Assembly (NCBI GenBank): GCA_010279815.1
Contig: QEOQ01000559.1
Span: 514,714 to 578,713 of the forward strand
DNA length: 64,000 nucleotides
Source of the DNA: Brachionus plicatilis
Lineage: Eukaryota; Rotifera; Eurotatoria; Ploima; Brachionidae
Direction of reading: 5' to 3'
In this document: positions 1 through 9,415 of the stretch, in pieces
How the letters are laid out: each line of letters starts with the position of its first letter
Numbering within the stretch: position 1 is the stretch's first letter
Program-made: the position numbers and the translations under genes
The notes under the pieces: generated by a model
Databases searched by the model: none
Seen by the model: only the letters and a program-made list of their open reading frames with translations
Told to the model about the DNA's origin: nothing

Positions 1-49
1 TTGAAAGCAGCAAAAATAAAACCAGATCGTCCACTTAAGGTAAGGACCA

Positions 50-300
50 GAGTTGTTTAAAAGTCATCAAGTCAAAGTCAAGTTAAGTCCTTTGACTTGA
101 AATTTTTTTTTTAAAAAAAGTCTTTTGGCTTGAAAAATTATTTTTCTGAAATAAGTCTTTTGCTGTTCCATATAGTTATTAAAGCGGCCACATGAATCTT
201 TTGCCGTTCAATGTTATTATCAAGGCGGCCATTTTTATGTCAAAGTCTTTGAAACGACTTTTTTTAAAAAAAAATTTACAGTCAGTCGTTAAGTCAAGTC
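50..300. repeat. Degenerate AAGTC-rich repeat (left block)
   Basis: Low-complexity tract made of variants of AAGTCAAGTC and AGTCTTTTGACTTGAAA. A matching block lies at 1188-1440, on the other side of the transposon inserted between them, and a related tandem repeat lies at 5041-5240. It looks like an old simple-sequence array that the Merlin-like element entered. No coding potential was seen in it. Confidence 0.6.
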
Positions 301-1196
301 GGGTCTACCCGGTTATGTGAACATTTGGTCACATAATATGTGAACAAAAATTGTTCACGGCTTAACAAATTAATTTTAACAAATTATTTTTGTTCACATA
401 AACACTAATGTTCACTTAAACCTTGACTGTTCACATAAAAATGCTCTTGTTCACCTAACATTCAATGCTAAAAAATTAAAAGAATAAAAAAATAAAAAAT
501 TTCATAAATATTTTTTTCATAAGTTTGTTAAAATTATTTTGAAACTTTTAATCATGTAAAAAGAAAAAGTAAGCGCTTACTTAAATTTAAGAACAAGTGA
601 TGAAATATTTAAGATATATAAAAGTAGAAAAAATTTTCACTTAAACTATTTGCTTATTTGTATTTCAAAATGTCGAAAATTTTTGAATCGGAAGAGTATA
701 AGTTATTTAATAAAGTAAAAGAGTGTGGATTAGTATATCCTCAAAGGAATTGTAATAATCCAACATGTAAAAAAAATGGTCAAGATATGTCTCTTTATAT
801 AAAAAAGCGCGATAAGAATGCTAAACATCAGTTATTGATTTGGAGATGTAGTACTTGTGGCCAAAACAAGTCTGTTTTGGATGAGTCTTTTTTTTCATTA
901 TTTCATTTTTTCATTAAAGAAAAAAAACTAAAATATTATTATTTACTTTACTAAACGAGCTTATTCATGATTATAATTAATAAATTTTTTTTGTTCACGT
1001 ATTCTCTTTCTGTTCACGTAAATTTTATGTTGTTCACCTAATATCAGTTCTGTTCACATAAACACCTGGTGTTCACCAAAAAGGTTAATAAATCACTTTA
1101 TGTGAATAAAAATAATTTGTTAAAATTAGGTGAACAATTTTTGTTCACATATTATGTGACCAAATGTTCACATAACCGGGTAGACCCAGTCAAGTC
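292..1196. mobile_element. Merlin-like mini DNA transposon with 9-bp target duplication
   Basis: The element spans 301-1187 (887 bp). It starts GGGTCTACCCGG and ends with the exact reverse complement; the outer 58 bp of the two ends match perfectly and weaker pairing continues to about 110 bp. AGTCAAGTC occurs immediately outside both ends (292-300 and 1188-1196), a 9-bp duplication of the size made by Merlin transposases, although the flank is itself repetitive in this motif. Inside the termini, TGTTCAC recurs about every 20 bp on both sides (about 360-460 and 990-1080), always in the same orientation. The centre holds one short ORF resembling the N-terminus of an ISXO2/Merlin transposase. 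Non-autonomous as it stands. Confidence 0.85.
670..954 (+). CDS. Truncated ISXO2/Merlin-type transposase, zinc-ribbon domain only
   Basis: A 94-residue ORF from the first ATG of an open frame, in the centre of the Merlin-like element. It has a CNNPTC pair of cysteines followed by WRCSTCGQ, then a conserved-looking S..DESFFSLF segment. This is the order seen at the N-terminus of Merlin/ISXO2 transposases (zinc ribbon, WRC..C, then SxR.GSFF). The DDE catalytic domain that should follow is absent: after SFFSLF the sequence becomes low-complexity lysine and tyrosine and stops. If expressed it could only bind DNA or zinc, not catalyse transposition. It could equally be a decayed remnant; the open frame and intact cysteines argue mildly for recent activity or selection. 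Confidence 0.6.
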   Translation: MSKIFESEEYKLFNKVKECGLVYPQRNCNNPTCKKNGQDMSLYIKKRDKNAKHQLLIWRCSTCGQNKSVLDESFFSLFHFFIKEKKLKYYYLLY

Positions 1197-1440
1197 AGTG
1201 ACTTGATATTGAAAAGACTTTTTTTTCTGACTTTAGCGCAAGTCTGGTAAGGACCACTTTAAGAATTTGATTGATTTTTTTTTATTCTCTTGTTATTATT
1301 TTTTAATCTTGAATTTATGAAACTATTCTTAGAGATATATTTTCAGACTTGTTTTTAAGTCACAAGTCTTAAGTCAAGTCAATGACATAAATATATATTT
1401 TTTTTTTAAGTCAAGTCAATGATTTAATAAATTCATATTT
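1188..1440. repeat. Degenerate AAGTC-rich repeat (right block)
   Basis: Continuation of the AAGTC/GACTT simple-sequence tract beyond the Merlin-like insertion, with runs such as AAGTCAAGTCAATGA. Non-coding. Confidence 0.5.
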
Positions 1441-1737
1441 GATACCAATAAAGAAGTTGCTTCCAAATTCCTGGCTGTTAATCTTGACCCATGTGGTCTG
1501 TTAATGTAACCAGATTATGAAAAAATTCTTTCAACTGGTCCAAATGAAGCAGATATTGATAAAAATTTTTGTGCAATTCATAACTTAGACTTAATAAAAA
1601 AAAGAAAAATGACTGACTTTGACTTTGACTTACAAAAAACGAAAAGTGAAAAAGAGGAAAAATTACGTAAATTTTCTGAATTTGAGATAATCTTGGTAAG
1701 ATTTGGTAAAATTCAAAACGGCCAATTCAAAATTTAA
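1429..1737 (+). pseudogene. Unidentified coding relic with one in-frame stop
   Basis: A frame of about 100 codons, broken by a single TAA near codon 28, with protein-like composition upstream (DTNKEVASKFLAVNLDP) and a lysine/glutamate-rich second half. No family was recognised. It lies between the AAGTC tract and the PSMD14 3' end and has no convincing start codon, so it is more likely a piece of an old transposon or a captured exon than a live gene. A GACTTTGACTTT stretch inside it resembles the flanking simple repeat and may be repeat rather than coding sequence. Confidence 0.25.
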
Positions 1738-2271
1738 AATTTTTGAAAAAATGTCTTTTTTTTCTAAAAATCGAAAGTTTTTGTTTATAACGATTTAAAA
1801 AATAACTATTTTTGTAACCAATTTACAGTACAATTTAAAACTAACTTGTACATTTATTTTCCTCGACTCATTAATTTACGTAAAATGTGGTAAAATTTGA
1901 TAAATTTAGAGTATTTTACGTAATTTTTCGTAAAATACTGTTATAAAATCACCACTGTAATTATTATTTTTTAAAAAATGTCAAAGATCTTGTTTTTTTA
2001 AATTTTAAAATCAAAATTTTTTTCGAAATTTCTTCAAGATCTAGAACTAGAACCTTCTTAAGATTCATTTCCTCGATAAACACAAAAACTATTACTCTTT
2101 TTTTTTTTAAATTTCAAATTTTTGCTATTCACTTTATTTGAAAAAATGGCCCAGTAAAAAATTTATTTTACATGAATAAATGTTTATTAAATTAAATTTT
2201 AATGTATTTATAAATTTAATGAAAATAAAAATTTGTAAACGATACGAAAATATAAAGGAAAGTCAAGAATT
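1738..2271. other. Non-coding, AT-rich, with TTTACGTAAA-type motifs
   Basis: No gene seen. At about 1860-1945 there are several TTTACGTAAAA and GGTAAAATTTG motifs. They recall the arms of the Tc1/mariner relic at 16267-17528 and a similar stretch at 6560-6840, so these may be decayed relatives. The tail is presumably 3' flank of PSMD14, which is transcribed leftward. Confidence 0.4.
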
Positions 2272-3265
<994 letters not shown>

Positions 3266-3645
3266 TGTAGCTCTGAGATTTAATTAAATTTAATAAAATG
3301 TATATTTTTTTTCTAACTGATTTAGCAAATTTTGAATTTGAAAATGTTGGATAAAATTTCAAATTAGCTAAGTAATTTGTTGGCTATATGTAAAATGATG
3401 GAGTGAATAATGAAATATTTAATTTTTTTTTTTTAACTTAACTTTGTGTTTAAAAATAATTTTATTGAATTTATTTAAAAAATTAAAATCAAAAAAAATA
3501 TCAGAATAATTGCCTGAAATTTTAAAACATATACTCTCAAAATCAAATTTAGAAAGAAAAAATAAAATTTTAAAGAAAAATTTTGGTCTTGATGATTAAA
3601 ATTAATTATCAAAATAAAATTTGTTATTTATTTTAATTGTTCTTA
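3266..3645. other. Upstream flank of PSMD14
   Basis: AT-rich sequence 5' of PSMD14, presumably containing its promoter. No clear TATA box, Inr or repeat was seen. Confidence 0.4.
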
Positions 3646-4110
3646 TACAGTACTTCCTCGATTTTGTGACATGTCAGGGGAACACAAGATTTATGTCATA
3701 AAATTGAATTGTCACAACTTTGATTTTGTGGCATAAATGTCATAAAATAAATGATTTTTAAATTTTATTATAAAAATACATTGAAATTCAAAATAAGTTA
3801 ATAAAATTTAATTAATTTTAGAATTCTAAATGTTTCTGGATAAATTTTCTGGATACATATTATACGACTCTCTTGGCATTTTTTTAAACTTCTGAACTAT
3901 AGAAAAAAAAAATAAATTTGAACAATAATATACAAAACTTATACATATGTATTTTCATGTCATAAAACTAAATTGTCATAAAATAAAATGTCATAAAAAC
4001 GAAAAAAAATATAATGTATTTGTATAGGAATGGTCTGCGTTACACAGTATTTGTGTCATAAAATTAAAATGTCACAAAATCAGGAATCATAAAATCGAGG
4101 GAGTACTGTA
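3646..4110. mobile_element. Mariner/Tc1-type MITE with TA duplication
   Basis: Inverted ends CAGTACTTCCTCGATTTT at 3648 and AAAATCGAGGGAGTACTG ending at 4108, flanked on both sides by TA (3646-3647 and 4109-4110). CAGT-type termini with a TA duplication are typical of Tc1/mariner MITEs. The interior repeats short modules such as TGTCATAAAAT and TGTCACAA in both orientations. It has no ORF and depends on a transposase elsewhere. Confidence 0.8.
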
Positions 4111-4168
4111 ACAGTAATTAAAAAGGATATTAATATTATTCTTTCAAATTGTCTGTTTTGAAATTGGG

Positions 4169-4682
4169 CACATATTAGGCATTGTGAATTTTAGTACAAA
4201 AATCAAAAACAAAATATTAAAAGTACCAAAGCTTTAGTTCTAAAGCACCAAAACATGTTCTGTAAATTGTAGCAACTGATACATCCTTTGTACCACCTTA
4301 ATACTGATTCTGCAAAACTCTGCAAAATTCAGAGCATTGTGAATTTAAGTACAAAAAACAAAAACAAAATATAAAAACGCCAGAGCTTTAATCTGAACCG
4401 ACTAAAACATGTTCTGTAAATTTTAGCAACTGATAGATCCTTTGTACCACCACTTAAAGTTAAGTTGGATTTTTAATATTATATAATATCCCAAATTTAC
4501 AGTTTTCTGAGTTTTGCAGATTTTTTGCAGAGTTTTTCAGAATCAGTATTAAGGTGGTACAAAGGATGTATCAGTTGCTACAATTTACAGAACATGTTTT
4601 GGTGCTTTAGAACTAAAGCTTTGGCACTTTTAATATTTTTTTTTTGATTTTTGTACTAAAATTCACAATGGCCACATATTAG
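4169..4682. mobile_element. MITE with long inverted arms and 10-bp target duplication
   Basis: CACATATTAG occurs at 4169-4178 and 4673-4682, exactly outside an inverted repeat that starts GCATTGTGAATTTTAG and ends AAAATTCACAATGGC. The arms pair for about 130 bp and include GTACAAAGGATGTATCAG. The left arm is itself duplicated, with a second partial copy at about 4331-4460. A 9-10 bp duplication suggests a Mutator-like (MULE) or related transposase. A diverged piece of the same family lies in a MED16 intron (22575-22700). No ORF. Confidence 0.75.
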
Positions 4683-4716
4683 ACCTACCGTATACCCTTG
4701 CAGTGAGATGCGTGCC

Positions 4717-4825
4717 CTTAAACCCGAATATCAGGTTTTAAACCATGCGCCGACTACCATCTAACCCATGTTATAATGATATTAATAAGAAGACCAGGTC
4801 TTTAAACCTGGTATTCGGGTTTAAG
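4717..4825. repeat. Short inverted repeat (hairpin-forming)
   Basis: Left arm 4717-4742 (TTAAACCCGAATATCAGG and following) pairs with right arm 4800-4825 (CCTGGTATTCGGGTTTAA), about 26 bp with one or two mismatches around a 57-nt loop. Possibly the core of a very small MITE; no target duplication identified. Confidence 0.55.
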
Positions 4826-5100
4826 TGCATCGTTTATAACCAAAAATCAAAAATAGACCCAGGGTTTATACCCAAAAATCAGATTCAAAAGCAGCGTTAA
4901 AAAATAAAATCTACGAGAGCGCTAAATTTAGGTTTTGGTTTTAAGAGCTGGGGTAAAAATTAAAACAATTTTAAAATAAATAAATAATTTTAATTATTTT
5001 TTTAATTACAAAAATACAGACTTGTACAAAAGTCACAATAAAAAGTCTCAAAAAGTCATTAAAAAGTCAAAGTCAAGACTTTGACTTTAAAAATTTAAAA

Positions 5101-5240
5101 AGTACAAGTCATGACTTTGACTTGTTGGAAAAAATTTAAAAAGTACAAGTCTTGACTTTGACTTGGTGGAAAAAATTTAAAAAGTACAAGTCTTGACTTT
5201 GACTTGTTGGAAAAAATTTAAAAAGTACAAGTCTTGACTT
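5101..5240. repeat. 41-bp tandem repeat, about 3.4 copies
   Basis: Successive AGTACAAGTC starts at 5101, 5142, 5183 and 5224 give an exact 41-bp period, with one or two substitutions per unit (CATGAC/CTTGAC, TTGTTGG/TTGGTGG). The unit is built from the same CAAGTC/GACTTG vocabulary as the tracts at 50-300 and 1188-1440. Confidence 0.85.
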
Positions 5241-5315
5241 AAAATATCAGCACAAATATCTGCAAAAATATCAGTTTCGTATTTAGGTGCGGGTACAAAA
5301 ATTAAGAAATATTAT

Positions 5316-5567
5316 AAAAAATCGAAATTCAAAGGTTAAAATGATGAAAATTTTAAAAAATACTCGAATACNNNNNNNNNNNNNNNNNNNNNNNNNNNNN
5401 NNNNNNNNNNNNNNNNNNNNNNNNNNNNNNNNNNNNNNNNNNNNNNNNNNNNNNNNNNNNNNNNNNNNNNNNNNNNNNNNNNNNNNNNNNNNNNNNNNNN
5501 NNNNNNNNNNNNNNNCGAGTATTTTTTTAAATTTTTCATCATTTTAACCTTTGAATTTCGATTTTTG
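5316..5567. repeat. Foldback repeat enclosing a 144-N assembly gap
   Basis: Sequence left of the gap (5316-5366, containing AAATTCAAAGGTTAAAATG and ending ACTCG) is the near-perfect reverse complement of the sequence right of it (5516-5567, starting CGAGTATTTT). Positions 5372-5515 are N. The arms total about 50 bp. A hairpin of this kind, or a longer palindromic element, is a plausible reason the assembler failed here. Contents of the gap are unknown. Confidence 0.75.
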
Positions 5568-7012
5568 ATTGATTGATTTTTTTTTAAATTTTTTACACTT
5601 ATTGATGTTTATATTTTAATTGTTTATCTGGACTGAGTTATAGCTCCTTCTGAATAAAATACAAAATGAAGTTAAATAAAATAAAATTTAAATTTAAAAG
5701 AAGAGTTAAAACGATTTAGTAAATAAGTTGTTCAACTCGGTGAATTATTACTGTTAGTTTAAAATATCAAGAGTCTTAAAATTTATTAGGCGGTAGCAAA
5801 TATATTTATTCATCATTATCGCCTGGAAAAGCGAAAAAAACAGATGGTGTAAATTACATGATGGAAGATTTATTTTTACATGAAAAAAGATATAAAATAA
5901 AAATCAAGTGGCATAAAATGAATGATAAATAAAGAATGTGCTGTTTCGCATCAGCAGTTGTTTTTTGACTTCTATGATGAGTGTTAATTTTTAAAGATTT
6001 AAAATACTTGACTAAATTAAAGTATATTTGTTCTTTCTGAAATTATTTAAACTCTAACACTATTTAAAAATTCTTCAAAAAAATACAATGGTGAAAGGAG
6101 TTTAATTACTCAAAGCCATTTAAAAAATTTTATTAAATAAACTATCAAAAAAAAAAAAAAAGTATAAAGAATACTGATTTAGTTAATTTCAATTAACTAT
6201 TAAATTTCAAAAATCGAATTTTTTTTAAAGATACAAAAATGTAAGAATATTATGATATATGATTTAGTGATTTTTGTTTTAAAACAATAAAAACTAAATA
6301 TTCTACATTTGATATTATCTATTATGTTTTTATGCAATCCGATTTCAAAAGTAACTCCCATATATTTTTTCAAAAATGAATTTGAAGCATCGCAATTTTC
6401 CTATGATCATTTTTTATAAAAAGACGAAACAAAATTAGATCTAAGACTTTAAAATAATTAAATTCTTTTTGAATTTCTAAGTATTTTCTTGATATTTTGT
6501 AGATAAATATTTTCTTTTAATTTTCACAAAGTGTAAAAAATAAAATAAAAAAATCAATTTTTCCTTTTTTACAATGATTTACCGAAATTTACGTAAATTT
6601 TGGTCAAAAAAGTCAATCAAATTTTATTTTTTCTTACTTTATCAAAAAATTCAAAATAAAAATTTTTTTTTAATGAAAATCGGTTTTATTCGCGAAATTT
6701 ATGATTTTTTTTTCACTAAATTTCACAATAATTTTGGGAAATTGACGATAATTATTGTTATTTTACGAAAAATACCCTTTTTTAAGATAACCATTTTTTA
6801 CGTAAAATATGGTGAATTAATGGTATCGTAGCAGCACTGTCTGCTCTTAAGAGATAGAATATTTATTGAAAATTTAGAAAAAAGATTGTCAAAAAGACTG
6901 GAAGCTTACCGTAAGTGCATTCTATGGTTACAATTGATTCTAAATTCTATTCTTACTGTGTTCTGGTCAAAACCCATGATTAAAAAGTTTTGATTATTTA
7001 TTATAGGTAAAT
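5568..7012. other. Non-coding, repeat remnants
   Basis: No gene seen. At 6085-6150 the sequence (AATGGTGAAAGGAGTTTAATTAC and following) matches 12758-12825, a dispersed repeat in the same orientation. At 5625-5710 a GTTTATCTGG/AGCTCCTTCTGAA stretch resembles 37585-37640. At 6560-6835 there are TTTACGTAAA motifs like those of the Tc1/mariner relic at 16.3-17.5 kb. The rest is AT-rich filler. Confidence 0.45.
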
Positions 7013-7812
7013 TATAGATTTTCCCCGTTTTAATTTTTCCCCCTTTAAAATTTTCCCTGTAAAATTTTCCCCTTTTTTATTTTTCCCTCTTTTTATTTTC
7101 CCTGTGTAAAATTTTCCCCGTGTAAAATTTTCCCCTGTATAATTCTTCCCCTAATAGGAGGAGTTGTTGATTAGCCAATCAAAAATTAATTAATTAAAAT
7201 AAAAAAAAATTGTCAATGATATTTTATTGATAAAAAAAAGTAATAAAAATTAATTAAAGAAAAAGATAAAAACGGAAAGAAATTACAAGCTTCGCATCGC
7301 CAACGAACGCTACCATTTGTATTGTTTTCTTTACGATGAAATTTGTAATTTTTAAAAATCAGAAGATGTTTAGAAGGGTCTAAGTATTCTACTCTTTCCA
7401 TTTTTAATTTTTTTTAAGTATTTTCAGTAATGTTCATGGCATTTATTATTTAAGTTTAATTCATCAAAGTATTTTTTTTTTTCATTTCAATCAATTATCA
7501 TTTAGATATTAAGCCGGAACATTTTGATTAAGATCAATTATTAAGCGTTCTTTAAGGTAAAGGAAATGGAGTATTAGAAAGATAAAAGATTAACTCAAAA
7601 TTTAATTTTCTATTATTAATCTGCTTATTAATTCAATTAACTTTTGATTGGCTAAAATAAAAAAAAAAAAACGGGGAAAAATTTACACAGGGAATTTTAA
7701 ATGGAGAGAAATTTTTACAGGGGGAAAATTTATATAGGGGAATATTTATATCGGGGAATTTATTAAACGGGGAAAATATTAAGGGGGAAAAATTTAACGG
7801 GGAAAAACTATA
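7013..7812. mobile_element. Mini-transposon with TTTTCCCC-array inverted arms
   Basis: Left arm (7013-7160) is an array of TTTTCCCC variants roughly every 15-20 bp; right arm (7670-7812) is the inverted array of GGGGAAAA. The outermost bases are TATAG(A/T)TTTTCCCCG at both ends. No clean target duplication is visible; a TA duplication is possible if the TIR starts at TAG. The interior carries one ORF with a FLYWCH-like zinc finger on the minus strand. Superfamily is uncertain: FLYWCH domains are common in Mutator-like transposases, but the ends do not settle it. Confidence 0.7.
7213..7401 (-). CDS. Short ORF with a partial FLYWCH-type zinc finger
   Basis: A 62-residue ORF starting at an ATG (MERVEYLDPSKHLLIFKNYK). 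The pattern L..F.NYKFHR.....GSVRWRCEAC is that of the first half of a FLYWCH zinc finger (hydrophobic strand, tyrosine, then WRC..C). The later CxARL and HxH elements are missing; the reading frame runs into AT-rich sequence and stops. It sits inside the TTTTCCCC-arm element, so it is probably the leftover N-terminal DNA-binding domain of that element's transposase. Confidence 0.45.
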   Translation of the reverse strand: MERVEYLDPSKHLLIFKNYKFHRKENNTNGSVRWRCEACNFFPFLSFSLINFYYFFLSIKYH

Positions 7813-8526
7813 CAGAATCTTATTATATCCCTCTTCTATTTTTTCTTTTGGTACGTAATTAATAAAATTAATGCACAGATACTTTTGTTGATTTAAAATT
7901 CCATGCTAAATAAAAAGGTAAACCCTGCAATATCAAAATGCTTTTTACAGAGTTCACATCATCGAAATGATGCTATTTTTAGTGGATACTTTTTGCATAC
8001 AGATTTGCAGATTTTACTTTAAGATTTAACAAAGTATGTTAAATCAAAATATGTATCTATGCATTAATATAATTAAATAACAACAATTTTTTTAATAGTT
8101 TAAGCTTTATTTTATCATTTTGAGCATCAAAAATTTATCTTAAACTTCAAGTTACCCCTTTTTTTTTAAATTTTTTCAAATTAACTTAAAACCAGAATTG
8201 GTTAATAGCCACAAATTAAAGTTCAAGTTAAAAAAATTCTTAAGTTAGACTTTTTTTAACCTTTTTTTTTAGTCTGACCACATGAATTTTTTATTGTTAC
8301 AGGTATTAATTTTTTTAATTTTCACATTGAAGATCTAATGAAATTATGCCACGTACTAATAATTTTTGTGAGTCATGGCACAATTCACATTCACATCTTT
8401 ATAAAATTATTTATTTATTAATTTATTTTTTTTTTCAAAGAAATGATTTTCACTGTGAATGGAAGTCACAGGGTATATAAAGACTTTAAATATTTGTCAA
8501 AAAATTTGAATTTGAATTTAAAAAAA
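7813..8526. other. Non-coding flank before the LINE
   Basis: AT-rich; no gene seen. GGGTATATAAAG at about 8471 looks like a TATA box and lies some 60 bp before the first LINE-derived open frame, but non-LTR elements usually have internal promoters, so it may be chance. Confidence 0.3.
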
Positions 8527-8533
8527 AATTTTT

Positions 8534-9200
8534 GTGCATAATTATTCTCTCGGGTCAAAAGTGCCACCTAAACAATCACCTGATCCCTGTATTTGCAAAC
8601 ATGCAATCAGGGTGAAAATCATTAAGAAAATTGGTGAAGTCGTTAATCGATCAATAATTCTTAAGTCTCTCCTTAGTCTTGACGCTAGTTTAACCGAGGA
8701 AATTAACACAGTCACCACGATTGAAAAGAATATTTGGTTCGTTTCTTTCAAAGAAAATTTTGATTTTAAAAAACAGGTTGGGAAATCGCTTGTAATCAAC
8801 GAAAATCTTTCCCTAATCGAAAAAGCTGAAGAACTATTTTACGGGCAACTACAACTACCGCTAATTGTCAACAAGCTACTCTAAACACTCCGATTAAACT
8901 CCTAGCAAAACTCAAATTGCTGCTTCATCTCCTCAGTTACAACCATTGACCTCCAATAGCCTCAAAAACGCTTTAGCTCAATCAACGCAACAGCTTTCAC
9001 ATGCCTTTCGTTTTCATGAGGAAAACAACTCAACAAGAGAAAGTAAAAGAGGAATTGATCTAAGTGGAACTGAGTCCAAAAAATCACCAGAAAATTCTAA
9101 GTCCAAAAATCGGCCAGGAAGAAAAAAGAAAAAAAACACGAAAGAGAGTAACCTAAACGAAAATCAACTAGAAAAAGAAGCCTCTAGATTTATGAATTAA
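8534..9200 (+). pseudogene. LINE ORF1 remnant
   Basis: Two open stretches, 8534-8884 and 8946-9200, separated by stops. The first has no ATG at its edge and contains KNIWFVSFKENFDFKKQVGK, resembling the RNA-recognition-like part of LINE ORF1 proteins. The second is lysine/serine-rich (GRKKKKNTKESN), typical of a nucleic-acid-binding basic tail. No CCHC knuckle seen. Assignment rests mainly on position upstream of the endonuclease. Confidence 0.5.
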
Positions 9201-9415
9201 AACTCAAGCAACCTTTCGCTCCAAGCTCAAGCCAATTAGATTAAGAAACAAAGCCAGAAATCGAAAATGAAGCATACAATCTACCTCACAAAAAAAACAA
9301 GCAAATAAATTTAACTTTTAATTTATAGTTGATCTTTTTTTACCTTAAATATACTTTTCTCATCTTAAATTAACTTCTTACAATCTTTTTTTATTGTATT
9401 CTAATAAACTGAAAA

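Noticed and set aside
301..1187. CRISPR array from regularly spaced TGTTCAC motifs
   Set aside because: Eukaryotic context, 7-bp motif, and spacing inside transposon ends with target duplication explain it better.
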